From CAXBMB01 sp963976695 (GTDB lineage Bacteria > Pseudomonadota > Alphaproteobacteria > Kiloniellales > DSM-21159), in the NCBI GenBank assembly GCA_963976695.1, contig CAXBMB010000006.1:16570-80569 (forward strand): a stretch of DNA of 64,000 bases, read 5' to 3'. Shown here in pieces: positions 54,264 to 64,000 of the stretch (position 1 is its first letter; each line of letters starts with the position of its first letter). A program made the position numbers and the translations under genes. The notes under the pieces are model-generated. The model did no database searches. It saw only the letters and a program-made list of their open reading frames with translations, and was not told where the DNA came from.

Positions 54264-57230
54264 TCAGCCCCCTGAATTTTCCGAAATTTCGTCGTCAGGC
54301 ACCTCCACAACGGGCGCTTCCACCTGGCTGCTGTCGTCGGCCGACAGCAGCACCGCGTCGCTCGGCTCCTCGTTGCCGAGCGCTTCTTCTTCCAGATCGG
54401 ACAGATGCGCGACCGAGACGATGCGCTCGTTGGAATCGACCCGAAAGAGCGTCACGCCGCGGGTGGTGCGGCCGGCGCGGCGAATTTCATTGACCGCGGT
54501 TCGAATCAACTGGCCGCCGTCGGTGACCAACATGATCTGATCATCGTCCTTCAATGGAAAGACCGCGACGACCTCGGCAACGTCTTTTTTGCCCCGCCCG
54601 AGATCGAGATTGCCGATGCCCTGCCCGCCACGACCGGTGATACGGTACTCATAGGCCGAGGTCCGCTTGCCAAAGCCGTCATCGGAGACCGACAGCACAA
54701 CTTCTTCCTGCGTCGCCAGTTCCTCGAAGCGCTCCTGGCTCATCTCCAGATCGTTGACCTCGGCCAGCGCGGTCGTTCCCTCGCCTTCCTCGCCGTTTTC
54801 GCCATTGTCGCCATTGTCGGCGCGACGTTCGGCCTGCGCGCGACGAAGGTAGGCCATCCGTTCTTCGCTATCGACCTCCACATGGCGCAGGATAGACATG
54901 GAAATCACCCGGTCATTTTTCGCCAGCTTGATCCCGCGCACGCCGACCGAGTTGCGGCCGGCGAAGACCCGCACCGCTTCGACCGGGAAGCGGATCGCCT
55001 TGCCCAAGGCGGTGGCCAACAAAACGTCGTCGTTTTCACTGCAAGTGAAGACGTCGGTCAGCTTGCCGTCTTCTTCTTCCAGCTTCATGGCGATTTTGCC
55101 ATTGGCGTAGACCCGGGTGAAATCGGAGAGCTTGTTGCGCCGCACCTTGCCGGCGGAGGTGGCGAACATGACAAACATGTCATCCCAGGTCGTCTCGTCT
55201 TCCGGCAGCGGCATGAAGGCGGTAATGGTTTCATTTTCCTGCAGCGGCAGCAGGTTCACCAACGCCTTGCCACGGGACTGGGGGGTCCCGGCCGGCAGAC
55301 GATAGACCTTCATCTTGTAGACCATGCCGCGTGACGAAAAGAACAGCACCGGCGTGTGGGTGTCGCAGACGAACAGACGGCCGATGAAATCCTCGTCGCG
55401 CGTGGCCATGCCGGAGCGCCCCTTGCCGCCGCGACGCTGCGCCCGGTAGGTCGACAGCGGCACCCGCTTGATGTAGCCGCCGTGGGTTACCGTCACCACC
55501 ATGTCTTCGCGCGGGATCAGCGATTCGATGTCGTGCTCGAATTCCACATCCACGATCTCGCTGCGCCGGGGGTCGGCGAAGCGTTCCTTGATGTCGACCA
55601 ACTCGCCGCGCAGCTGTTCCATCAAAAGCTCGCGCGAGCCCAGCAGAGCCAGGTAGCCGCGAATTTTTTCCGCCAGCGTTTCCAATTCGGCGGCGATTTT
55701 ATCCCGCTCCAGGCCGGTCAGGCGCTGCAGTCGCAGATCCAGAATCGCTTTCGCCTGAGCCTCGGACAGGCGATAGGTGCCGTCTTCGTTGATGGTGTGA
55801 CCCGGTTCCGCGATCAGATCGACCAACGCCTTGACGTCACCGGCGGGCCAGTCGCGCGCCATCAACTGGCTGCGGGCAATGATCGGATCGGCGGCGGCCC
55901 GGATCAAGACAATCATCTCGTCGATGTTGGCGACCGCCGTGGCCAGGCCCAACAACACGTGCGCCCGATCGCGCGCCTTGCCCAATTCATAGATGGTGCG
56001 CCGGGTGATCACCTCTTCGCGGAAGGCGACAAAAGCCCGAATCACGTCGAGCAGATTCATCAGCTGCGGGCGCCCGTCGTTGATCGCCAGCATGTTGACG
56101 CCGAAAGAGGTCTGCAACTGGGTGTAGCGGTAAAGCTGGTTCAGCACCACCTCGCCCATGGCGTCGCGCTTCAACTCGACGACGACACGCACGCCATGCC
56201 GGTCGGTCTCGTCGCGAATTTCAGAAATACCCTCGACGATCTTTTCACGCACCACTTCGGCGAAGCGCTCCATCATCTTGGATTTATTCACCTGATAGGG
56301 AATTTCCGTGATGACAATGGCCTGGCGGTCACCCGCCCGTTCCTCAAAGTTGGCTCGCCCGCGCATGATCACCGAACCGCGTCCGGTCCGCATCGCCGCC
56401 TCAAGCCCCGAGCGGCCCATGATCACCGCGCCGGTGGGAAAATCCGGCCCCTTCACATGGACCATCAAATCCTCGACCGTCGCTGCCGGATCGTCGACCA
56501 AGGCGCAGCAGGCGTCGATCACCTCCCCAAGGTTATGGGGTGGAATGTTGGTGGCCATACCGACAGCGATACCGCCGGCGCCATTGACCAGCAAATTGGG
56601 AATCCGCGCCGGAAGAACGCTCGGCTCTCGGGTGCTCTCGTCGTAGTTGGGCTGGAAGTTAATGGTGTTCTTGTCGATATCTTCCAGCAGCGCTTCACTG
56701 GCCGCGCGGGTCAAGCGCGCTTCGGTGTAGCGCATGGCGGCCGCCGGGTCGCCGTCCATGGAACCGAAGTTGCCCTGGCCGTCCACCAACTCCAGCCGCA
56801 TGGAAAAGTCCTGGGCCATGCGCACCATGGCGTCGTAGATGGCCGAGTCCCCGTGTGGATGGTACTTGCCCATCACATCCCCGACGATGCGGGCCGACTT
56901 GCGGTAAGCGCGGTTCCAGTCGTAGCCGGCCTCCTTCATGGCATAGAGGATGCGGCGGTGCACCGGCTTCAAGCCGTCGCGAACATCAGGCAGCGCCCGG
57001 GAAACAATCACGCTCATGGCATAGTCGAGGTAGGAGCGCTTCATCTCCTCCTCAATGGTGACCGTGAAGATGTCTGAACCCTGCGGCGGCAAGCTGGCGG
57101 CCGCGTTGCTGCCATCTCCGGCGCCACCGCCATCGCCCTGGCCACCCGCGCCGTCAGCAGAAACAGCAGGAAGGCCCGCGCCCTGGGGCGCTTCCGGACC
57201 GGCGTTGTTCGGATCGTTGATGTCGCTCAA
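54264..57230 (-). CDS. gyrA: DNA gyrase subunit A
   Basis: The breakage-reunion subunit of gyrase, 988 residues. The catalytic Tyr168 is in MRYTEARLT. The quinolone region reads HPHGDSAIYDAM, with the Ser and Asp of susceptible enzymes. The GyrA box RRGGKGRSG (QRRGGKG) and six beta-pinwheel repeats follow. The start is TTG at 57230 with no clear ribosome site. An extra N-terminal stretch of about 45 residues, rich in Gly, Asn and Ala, precedes the usual start. An acidic Asn/Gly/Glu insert lies in the C-terminal domain, making the protein longer than E. coli GyrA. Confidence 0.96.
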   Translation of the reverse strand: MSDINDPNNAGPEAPQGAGLPAVSADGAGGQGDGGGAGDGSNAAASLPPQGSDIFTVTIEEEMKRSYLDYAMSVIVSRALPDVRDGLKPVHRRILYAMKEAGYDWNRAYRKSARIVGDVMGKYHPHGDSAIYDAMVRMAQDFSMRLELVDGQGNFGSMDGDPAAAMRYTEARLTRAASEALLEDIDKNTINFQPNYDESTREPSVLPARIPNLLVNGAGGIAVGMATNIPPHNLGEVIDACCALVDDPAATVEDLMVHVKGPDFPTGAVIMGRSGLEAAMRTGRGSVIMRGRANFEERAGDRQAIVITEIPYQVNKSKMMERFAEVVREKIVEGISEIRDETDRHGVRVVVELKRDAMGEVVLNQLYRYTQLQTSFGVNMLAINDGRPQLMNLLDVIRAFVAFREEVITRRTIYELGKARDRAHVLLGLATAVANIDEMIVLIRAAADPIIARSQLMARDWPAGDVKALVDLIAEPGHTINEDGTYRLSEAQAKAILDLRLQRLTGLERDKIAAELETLAEKIRGYLALLGSRELLMEQLRGELVDIKERFADPRRSEIVDVEFEHDIESLIPREDMVVTVTHGGYIKRVPLSTYRAQRRGGKGRSGMATRDEDFIGRLFVCDTHTPVLFFSSRGMVYKMKVYRLPAGTPQSRGKALVNLLPLQENETITAFMPLPEDETTWDDMFVMFATSAGKVRRNKLSDFTRVYANGKIAMKLEEEDGKLTDVFTCSENDDVLLATALGKAIRFPVEAVRVFAGRNSVGVRGIKLAKNDRVISMSILRHVEVDSEERMAYLRRAQAERRADNGDNGENGEEGEGTTALAEVNDLEMSQERFEELATQEEVVLSVSDDGFGKRTSAYEYRITGRGGQGIGNLDLGRGKKDVAEVVAVFPLKDDDQIMLVTDGGQLIRTAVNEIRRAGRTTRGVTLFRVDSNERIVSVAHLSDLEEEALGNEEPSDAVLLSADDSSQVEAPVVEVPDDEISENSGG

Positions 57231-57483
57231 AATGCTACTCGGAGGTCGTTATAGGGGAATCGCTTTTGACGAGTCGAACGGCCGAGGAATCGGCCAGCGA
57301 AATGGGCCTTGAAACTAGCAAAAATTACCGGCCAGAACAAACAATCCCTGCCGCTGGTGACCGCGCCGTTCTTTCCGCGTGTGCGAACAAAACCACCCCG
57401 CCGTCGCGCGGGCCGGATTGGCGTCGAAAGTTTCGGTATTTTGCCAGTTAACACAATGGCTTGCCAAAGTTTTTCCGCTGCGA

Positions 57484-57936
57484 TCAGCGACCCCGCCACA
57501 TGTTGCGATGGAAGATGCCGCCATCATTATAGGAGGATCCTTCGACAACAAATCCGAGTCGCTCATAAAAAGGGATCTGAACTTCCTGCGCGCAGAGGAA
57601 CTGCGGGCGCCCCGGCCACTGTTTTTCGGTTTCTTCCAGGGCGGCGCGCATCAAGTCCATGCCGACGCCTTTTCCCCGCGCGACCTTGGCGACCACAACC
57701 CGGCTGATCATCACCGGTTCGCCTTCTTCCACCGACAAGCGCAAGGCGCCGACCAACAGCCCCTTTTCCTGCGCCAGCAGATGGCGCGCGGTTTGGTCCT
57801 TGTGATCCAGGTCGGCATACAAGGACTGTTGTTCCAGAATAAAAACATCCTGGCGCAGCTTCAGCAGTCGATAGAGATCTTCCAGGGAAAATTCTGAAAA
57901 ATTCCGCCAAATCAATTGCATAATCCGATAATCCAT
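57484..57936 (-). CDS. GNAT-family N-acetyltransferase, ElaA-like
   Basis: A 150-residue GNAT protein. The LRQDVFILEQQSLYADLDHKD segment is diagnostic of the ElaA group. The acetyl-CoA loop is VVVAKVARGKGVG, and the C-terminal FYERLGFVVEGSSYNDGGIFH is typical. The acceptor is unknown. It is a single gene between gyrA and ssb, and the 253 bp between it and gyrA show nothing. Confidence 0.9.
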   Translation of the reverse strand: MDYRIMQLIWRNFSEFSLEDLYRLLKLRQDVFILEQQSLYADLDHKDQTARHLLAQEKGLLVGALRLSVEEGEPVMISRVVVAKVARGKGVGMDLMRAALEETEKQWPGRPQFLCAQEVQIPFYERLGFVVEGSSYNDGGIFHRNMWRGR

Positions 57937-58054
57937 TCTTAATTCTGTTGTCGGCCCCTGCCGGCCGCCATCGCTCGTCTCCGGCCCACCATCACCTGGC
58001 GTATACGCCCGGCAACCGGGGATTTCCGTCGGGCCACGGCCCCTATTCAGCCCA

Positions 58055-58115
58055 AGTCCAGCGTGCGACCTATTTAGAAAGAAGCGCTTGTCGCTTCGAC
58101 TCTGTCAGGCCCCCG
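58055..58115 (-). repeat. Dispersed intergenic repeat, copy near 58.1 kb
   Basis: On the minus strand TGACAGAGTCGAAGCGACAA then GCGCTTCTTTCTA matches the cores at 23.87 and 51.01 kb. It lies in the 416 bp non-coding gap between ssb and the ElaA-like gene. The adjacent CTGTCAGGCCCCC motif also occurs near 28.07 kb. Confidence 0.5.
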
Positions 58116-58274
58116 CGAATGGGATAACGCCGCCTCTCGACGCAATAATCTACGCGTTGGGACAGGCGATGTCTGCACTTGCGACCGCATTCACCGGAAA
58201 AACTGTTGTCGGGTCGATAGCGCCACAAGCAGCCCGCTGACCGGCGCCATCATGCAGGAAGGCCGCGCGCAGGC

Positions 58275-58316
58275 AAAAAAAACCGGCCTGACCCTTTCGT
58301 CAGACCGGTTTTTTGC
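58275..58316 (-). terminator. Intrinsic terminator after ssb
   Basis: AACCGGTCTGAC, loop, GTCAGGCCGGTT on the minus strand followed by eight T. There are also T residues on the plus strand, so it may work in both directions. It lies 37 bp downstream of the ssb stop. Confidence 0.88.
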
Positions 58317-58352
58317 TATTCCTTGCCGGGGCTTACAGCTCCCGGGGGAGAC

Positions 58353-58850
58353 TTAGAAGGGGATATCGTCGTCCAGGTCGCCGCCGCCATACCCTTGGCC
58401 GCCCTGCTGGCCACCCTGGCCACCGCCCGCGGCGCCGCCGCCCGTACCTCCTCTGGAATCGCCATAGCCACCACCGCCGCCACCGCCGCCGCCTTCGCCG
58501 CGACCGTCAAGCATGGTCAACTCACCGCGGAAGGGGCGCAACACGATCTCCGTGGTATAGCGGTCCGCGCCGGATTGATCCTGGTACTTCCGGGTTTCAA
58601 TCTGACCTTCGATGTAGATTTTCGATCCCTTGCGAAGATACTGCTCGCAGACCTTGACCAGCGGCTCGTTGAAGACCACGACCCGGTGCCATTCGGTTTT
58701 TTCGCGGCGCTCTCCGCTCGCCTTGTCCCGCCAGTTTTCCGATGTGGCGATGGAAAGATTACAGACCCGACTGCCGCTCTGCATGGTGCGCACCTCAGGA
58801 TCCCGTCCCAAATTGCCCACCAGAATTACCTTATTGACACTTCCCGCCAT
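58353..58850 (-). CDS. ssb: Single-stranded DNA-binding protein
   Basis: The replication and repair SSB. From the ATG at 58850 (MAGSVNKVILVGNLGRDPE) it has 165 residues: an OB fold (about 1-110), a long Gly-rich linker and the acidic tip DDDIPF that recruits partner proteins. An ATG two codons upstream is an alternative. It is divergently arranged relative to uvrA, a common grouping, but a small hypothetical gene lies between them. Confidence 0.96.
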   Translation of the reverse strand: MAGSVNKVILVGNLGRDPEVRTMQSGSRVCNLSIATSENWRDKASGERREKTEWHRVVVFNEPLVKVCEQYLRKGSKIYIEGQIETRKYQDQSGADRYTTEIVLRPFRGELTMLDGRGEGGGGGGGGGYGDSRGGTGGGAAGGGQGGQQGGQGYGGGDLDDDIPF

Positions 58851-58874
58851 AGTCACCTTGCCTTCACGCTAGCT

Positions 58875-58899
58875 GTTCAGTGGCGCTAGCTTACTGAAC
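58875..58899. promoter_or_regulatory. Inverted repeat upstream of ssb
   Basis: GTTCAGT and ACTGAAC are perfect inverted repeats 11 bp apart, beginning 25 bp upstream of the ssb start. The GTTC/GAAC arms recall SOS elements, but the arrangement is not the direct GTTC-N7-GTTC of alphaproteobacterial LexA sites. It could also be an mRNA leader hairpin. Confidence 0.35.
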
Positions 58900-59017
58900 T
58901 CCAGGCCAAGGCTCCAGCCCTCTGGTGCGTCGGCTTGTGGACAAAGCAGAAAGACGGTCGACGGCCGGGCTGCTCAACAGCAAGGAATCACGCCAGACAG
59001 CGCCCGATCGGGCCGGG

Positions 59018-59275
59018 TTAAATTTCCACGCTCGCCTGGGCCACGCCCTGCGCTTCGGACAGGAAAGACTCCAACGATGTCCAGGCCGCCTCACCCAAAT
59101 GCGCCAGTGTTTCGCCGTCCCGGCAAGGCAGGGACAAGCAGATCAATGCCTGTCCCTGCGCCCCTCGAACGGAAAAGGTAAAGGCCAACCGTGCCACGCG
59201 CGTTTGATCGCCGGGCTCCAGTTTAACTTCCGTCAAAGTCACAGAGGGTCGTGTTTGCTCGTTGGCCCGCATCAT
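59018..59275 (-). CDS. Small hypothetical protein
   Basis: Not recognised. An 85-residue protein starting MMRANEQTRPSVTLTEV, with AAGGAA upstream at good spacing. It is soluble, without signal peptide or membrane segment. A beta-strand-rich middle (RVARLAFTFSVRGAQGQALICLSL) and a helical end are suggested by composition. It lies between ssb and uvrA. Existence is supported by the ribosome site and position only. Confidence 0.5.
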   Translation of the reverse strand: MMRANEQTRPSVTLTEVKLEPGDQTRVARLAFTFSVRGAQGQALICLSLPCRDGETLAHLGEAAWTSLESFLSEAQGVAQASVEI

Positions 59276-59665
59276 ACCGTTTCCTTGACATGTCTTTCCG
59301 GGACCCCCAAGAGAGCGCCGATCTCCCCTGCCTTAGCGCGCCACTGACGGTGGAAGCAGCCTGCCCGCGTCCGTCAACACCCCTTTTTCGCAACTGGACT
59401 GTTTCCTGTTTCAGCCCTTTAATCCTACCGTCGCCGTCATCATAACTAGATCCCTAGCTAAGATGACGACGGGCGACGCCGGCTGTGACGTCCTGCTGAC
59501 AAAGCTGTCAGGATGTTTCTCTTTTGTACTCATCTGGCGGTGGTCAAGCCGGACGCCTTGCGCCATAATAGGCTGACCAGCCCCGTCTTGCCCTCTCGCC
59601 GCCCTCACCTTGCGGTCGTCAGGACCGGCTCCCTCGCAAAATGACAATAAAAGTGCACGCAAAAC
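59276..59665. other. Intergenic region upstream of uvrA
   Basis: This 390 bp stretch has no gene. It must hold the uvrA promoter. The only candidate control element seen is GTTTCTCTTTTGTAC at 59515-59529, a two-mismatch match to the alphaproteobacterial LexA box GTTC-N7-GTTC. Confidence 0.4.
59515..59529 (+). promoter_or_regulatory. Weak LexA-box candidate upstream of uvrA
   Basis: GTTT-N7-GTAC with a T-rich centre, two mismatches from GTTC-N7-GTTC, 137 bp upstream of uvrA. UvrA is SOS-controlled in many bacteria, which raises the prior. The match itself is weak. Confidence 0.3.
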
Positions 59666-62560
<2,895 letters not shown>

Positions 62561-62675
62561 GGTTGGACAGCACCGCCGCGCGGTGGATCTGACAACATCT
62601 GTGTTTTTACGGAAACTATGGCATGCTACCCGGGCCAGGTTTTTGTGATTTGGAAGTGTGGGAAAGAGGTCCCTA

Positions 62676-63905
62676 ATGTCCGCCATACAAAACGTGACTG
62701 AAATTGCGCCAGATATTCAGGCCAAAGAGGCCGCTCAGCCGGTTTTTGACTGGCTGCTGGGCGATGGCCGCTGGCTGCTCACCCGAACCACGCTGTTTTT
62801 CGCCGGCTTTTGCAACAAGCTGCGCGAAATCGGCATCCCGGTGGAGCGCTGCAGTCTGCATATTCGGCAGCTTCATCCGCAGATTCAGGCCCGCTCCCTG
62901 ATTTGGAATGCCGATGCCGGCGGCGCGGTGCAAATCGACCGTCACCGCGGCGTCGATAACAACCACGCCTATCACCAAAGCCCGATCAAGCCGATCTATG
63001 AAGGCCAACCCGCCATTCGGCGCAGGCTGGAAAGCCCGGATTGCCTCAACGACTTCTCGATATTGGACGATCTGCGCAGGCAGCAATATTGCGACTACAC
63101 GGTCCGACCGCTGTCCTATTCCAACCATAAAAACCCCAACGCCATCTCGTTGGCAACCCGACGCCTGGGCGGCTTTAGCGATCGTGACCTGGCGATTTTT
63201 GATCAGCTTATGCCGGCCTTCGCCAGCGCCTTGGAACTGATCGAAACCAAGAGCACGGCCCGCACCCTGCTGGACACCTACGTCGGGCGAAAAGCCGGGG
63301 AACAGGTGCTGGCCGGCGACATCACCCGGGGGCAAGGCCAGAACATCAACGCCGTGCTTTGGATGTCGGACATGCGCGACTTCTCCGGGATGAGCTGCGA
63401 TCTGGAGCAGGACGAGGTAATTGCCCTGCTGAACAGCTACTTCGGCGTCATGGGCGAGGCGATCCAGAATCACGGCGGGGAAATCCTGAAGTTCATCGGC
63501 GACGCCGTGCTGGCGATTTTCCCTACCGATGGGGCTTGCCTGCTGTGCCGCGAACCGGCCGAACGCGCGGTTTCCGCCGCCGAGGAGGCGCTAACCGCGC
63601 TGGACGATTTCAACCGTCACCGCCGCGGCGATAAACAGCAACCGATAATCCGCACCGGCATCGCGCTTCACATCGGACGCATGACCTACGGCAATGTCGG
63701 GACCGCCGACCGACTGGATTTCACCGTGATCGGCTCCGCGGTAAACCTGGTGGCCCGGCTGGAAGATCTGACCAAGCAGTTGGATCCCCCCTTGGTCTTT
63801 TCCGCCGAGCTTGCCAAGGCGCTGCAACGTCCGCTGCGGTCGATGGGGCGATTCCAACTCAAGGGCTTTAGCGAACCGCAGGAAGCCTTCACTCTGGCAG
63901 GCTAA
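62676..63905 (+). CDS. Class III adenylate/guanylate cyclase with N-terminal sensor-like region
   Basis: A nucleotide cyclase of 409 residues from the ATG at 62676 (MSAIQNV). The catalytic domain spans about 220-405. The metal-binding Asp232 (WMSDMRDFS) and Asp276 (FIGDAVLAIF) are present, and the transition-state Asn/Arg occur in AVNLVARLE. The first 200 or so residues match no domain I can name. They are soluble and could sense a ligand. There are no membrane segments, so it acts in the cytoplasm. ATP versus GTP preference is undetermined, though cAMP is the more common product for this type. Confidence 0.9.
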   Translation: MSAIQNVTEIAPDIQAKEAAQPVFDWLLGDGRWLLTRTTLFFAGFCNKLREIGIPVERCSLHIRQLHPQIQARSLIWNADAGGAVQIDRHRGVDNNHAYHQSPIKPIYEGQPAIRRRLESPDCLNDFSILDDLRRQQYCDYTVRPLSYSNHKNPNAISLATRRLGGFSDRDLAIFDQLMPAFASALELIETKSTARTLLDTYVGRKAGEQVLAGDITRGQGQNINAVLWMSDMRDFSGMSCDLEQDEVIALLNSYFGVMGEAIQNHGGEILKFIGDAVLAIFPTDGACLLCREPAERAVSAAEEALTALDDFNRHRRGDKQQPIIRTGIALHIGRMTYGNVGTADRLDFTVIGSAVNLVARLEDLTKQLDPPLVFSAELAKALQRPLRSMGRFQLKGFSEPQEAFTLAG

Positions 63906-64000
63906 CCGCGCCCCGGGCGAGGGAGAAGGCCGGATCCAGGCTTTTTTCCATCGCCGCGAAGGCCTCCCAGCGGTTGATGCTTTTACCCGGCTCGCCATTG
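63890..64000 (-). CDS. 3' end of an unidentified gene, cut by the window edge
   Basis: On the minus strand an open frame enters at the right edge and ends at the TGA at 63890-63892. It encodes GKSINRWEAFAAMEKSLDP and then AFSLARGAVSLPE, overlapping the cyclase 3' end by 16 bp. The composition looks like real protein, but the part visible is too short to identify. Confidence 0.4.

Noticed and set aside
54264..57230. Quinolone-resistance change in gyrA
   Set aside because: The Ser and Asp of the HPHGDSAIYD motif are the usual susceptible residues.

Overview
This window looks like the chromosome of a free-living, GC-rich Gram-negative alphaproteobacterium, most likely from the Rhodospirillales. 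The evidence is the uninterrupted block rpsB-tsf-pyrH-frr-uppS-cdsA-dxr-rseP-bamA-skp-lpxD-fabZ-lpxA-lpxI-lpxB, the use of LpxI instead of LpxH, the short ProS form, the adjacent gyrA and coaD, and intergenic repeats of a kind common in that order. The species cannot be named from the sequence alone.

Positions 1-320 are non-coding. They hold a short tandem repeat and a 200 bp MITE-like element whose right end supplies the last codons and stop of an extended SDR gene. From 305 to 16562 all genes are on the minus strand: translation (rpsB, tsf, frr), UMP kinase, undecaprenyl and phospholipid precursors (uppS, cdsA, dxr), outer-membrane assembly (rseP, bamA, skp) and lipid A synthesis (lpxD, fabZ, lpxA, lpxI, lpxB). 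From 16881 to 27963, also minus, lie dnaE, lolD, lolC/E, proS, mfd and sdhE. RecG diverges from sdhE at 28176.

Positions 30300-46000 are an accessory region. It contains a protein with two tandem DUF502 domains, a haloacetate-dehalogenase-like hydrolase, a type III polyketide synthase with an ICMT-like methyltransferase, and an intact IS256-family element with an 8 bp target duplication. The element sits between a tRNA-Leu gene and that gene's terminator, in an array of three tRNA-Leu genes. Further on are two small membrane proteins, a glycosyltransferase, a TetR regulator, and a 1012-residue fusion of an APH-type kinase, an M23 peptidase domain and a class-III PLP enzyme. A 19 bp palindrome lies just upstream of the fusion gene. 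A small secreted Cys-containing protein and two overlapping glycosyltransferase genes close the region.

Positions 45840-52357 (minus) form a six-gene unit: a periplasmic binding protein, LivH, LivM, LivG, LivF and an acyl-CoA synthetase. This suggests uptake of a carboxylic acid followed by CoA activation. An AT-rich non-coding stretch (about 52440-52950) and tRNA-Lys follow.

The right end is mostly housekeeping: coaD, gyrA, an ElaA-like acetyltransferase, ssb, a small hypothetical gene, uvrA (plus), a class III nucleotide cyclase and the 3' end of a further minus-strand gene. Copies of a dispersed intergenic repeat occur near 23.9, 51.0, 52.9 and 58.1 kb. No rRNA operon, prophage or CRISPR array was seen. 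The least conventional items are the three-domain fusion with its putative operator, the duplicated DUF502 protein, the PKS-methyltransferase pair, and the MITE that remodels a gene end.
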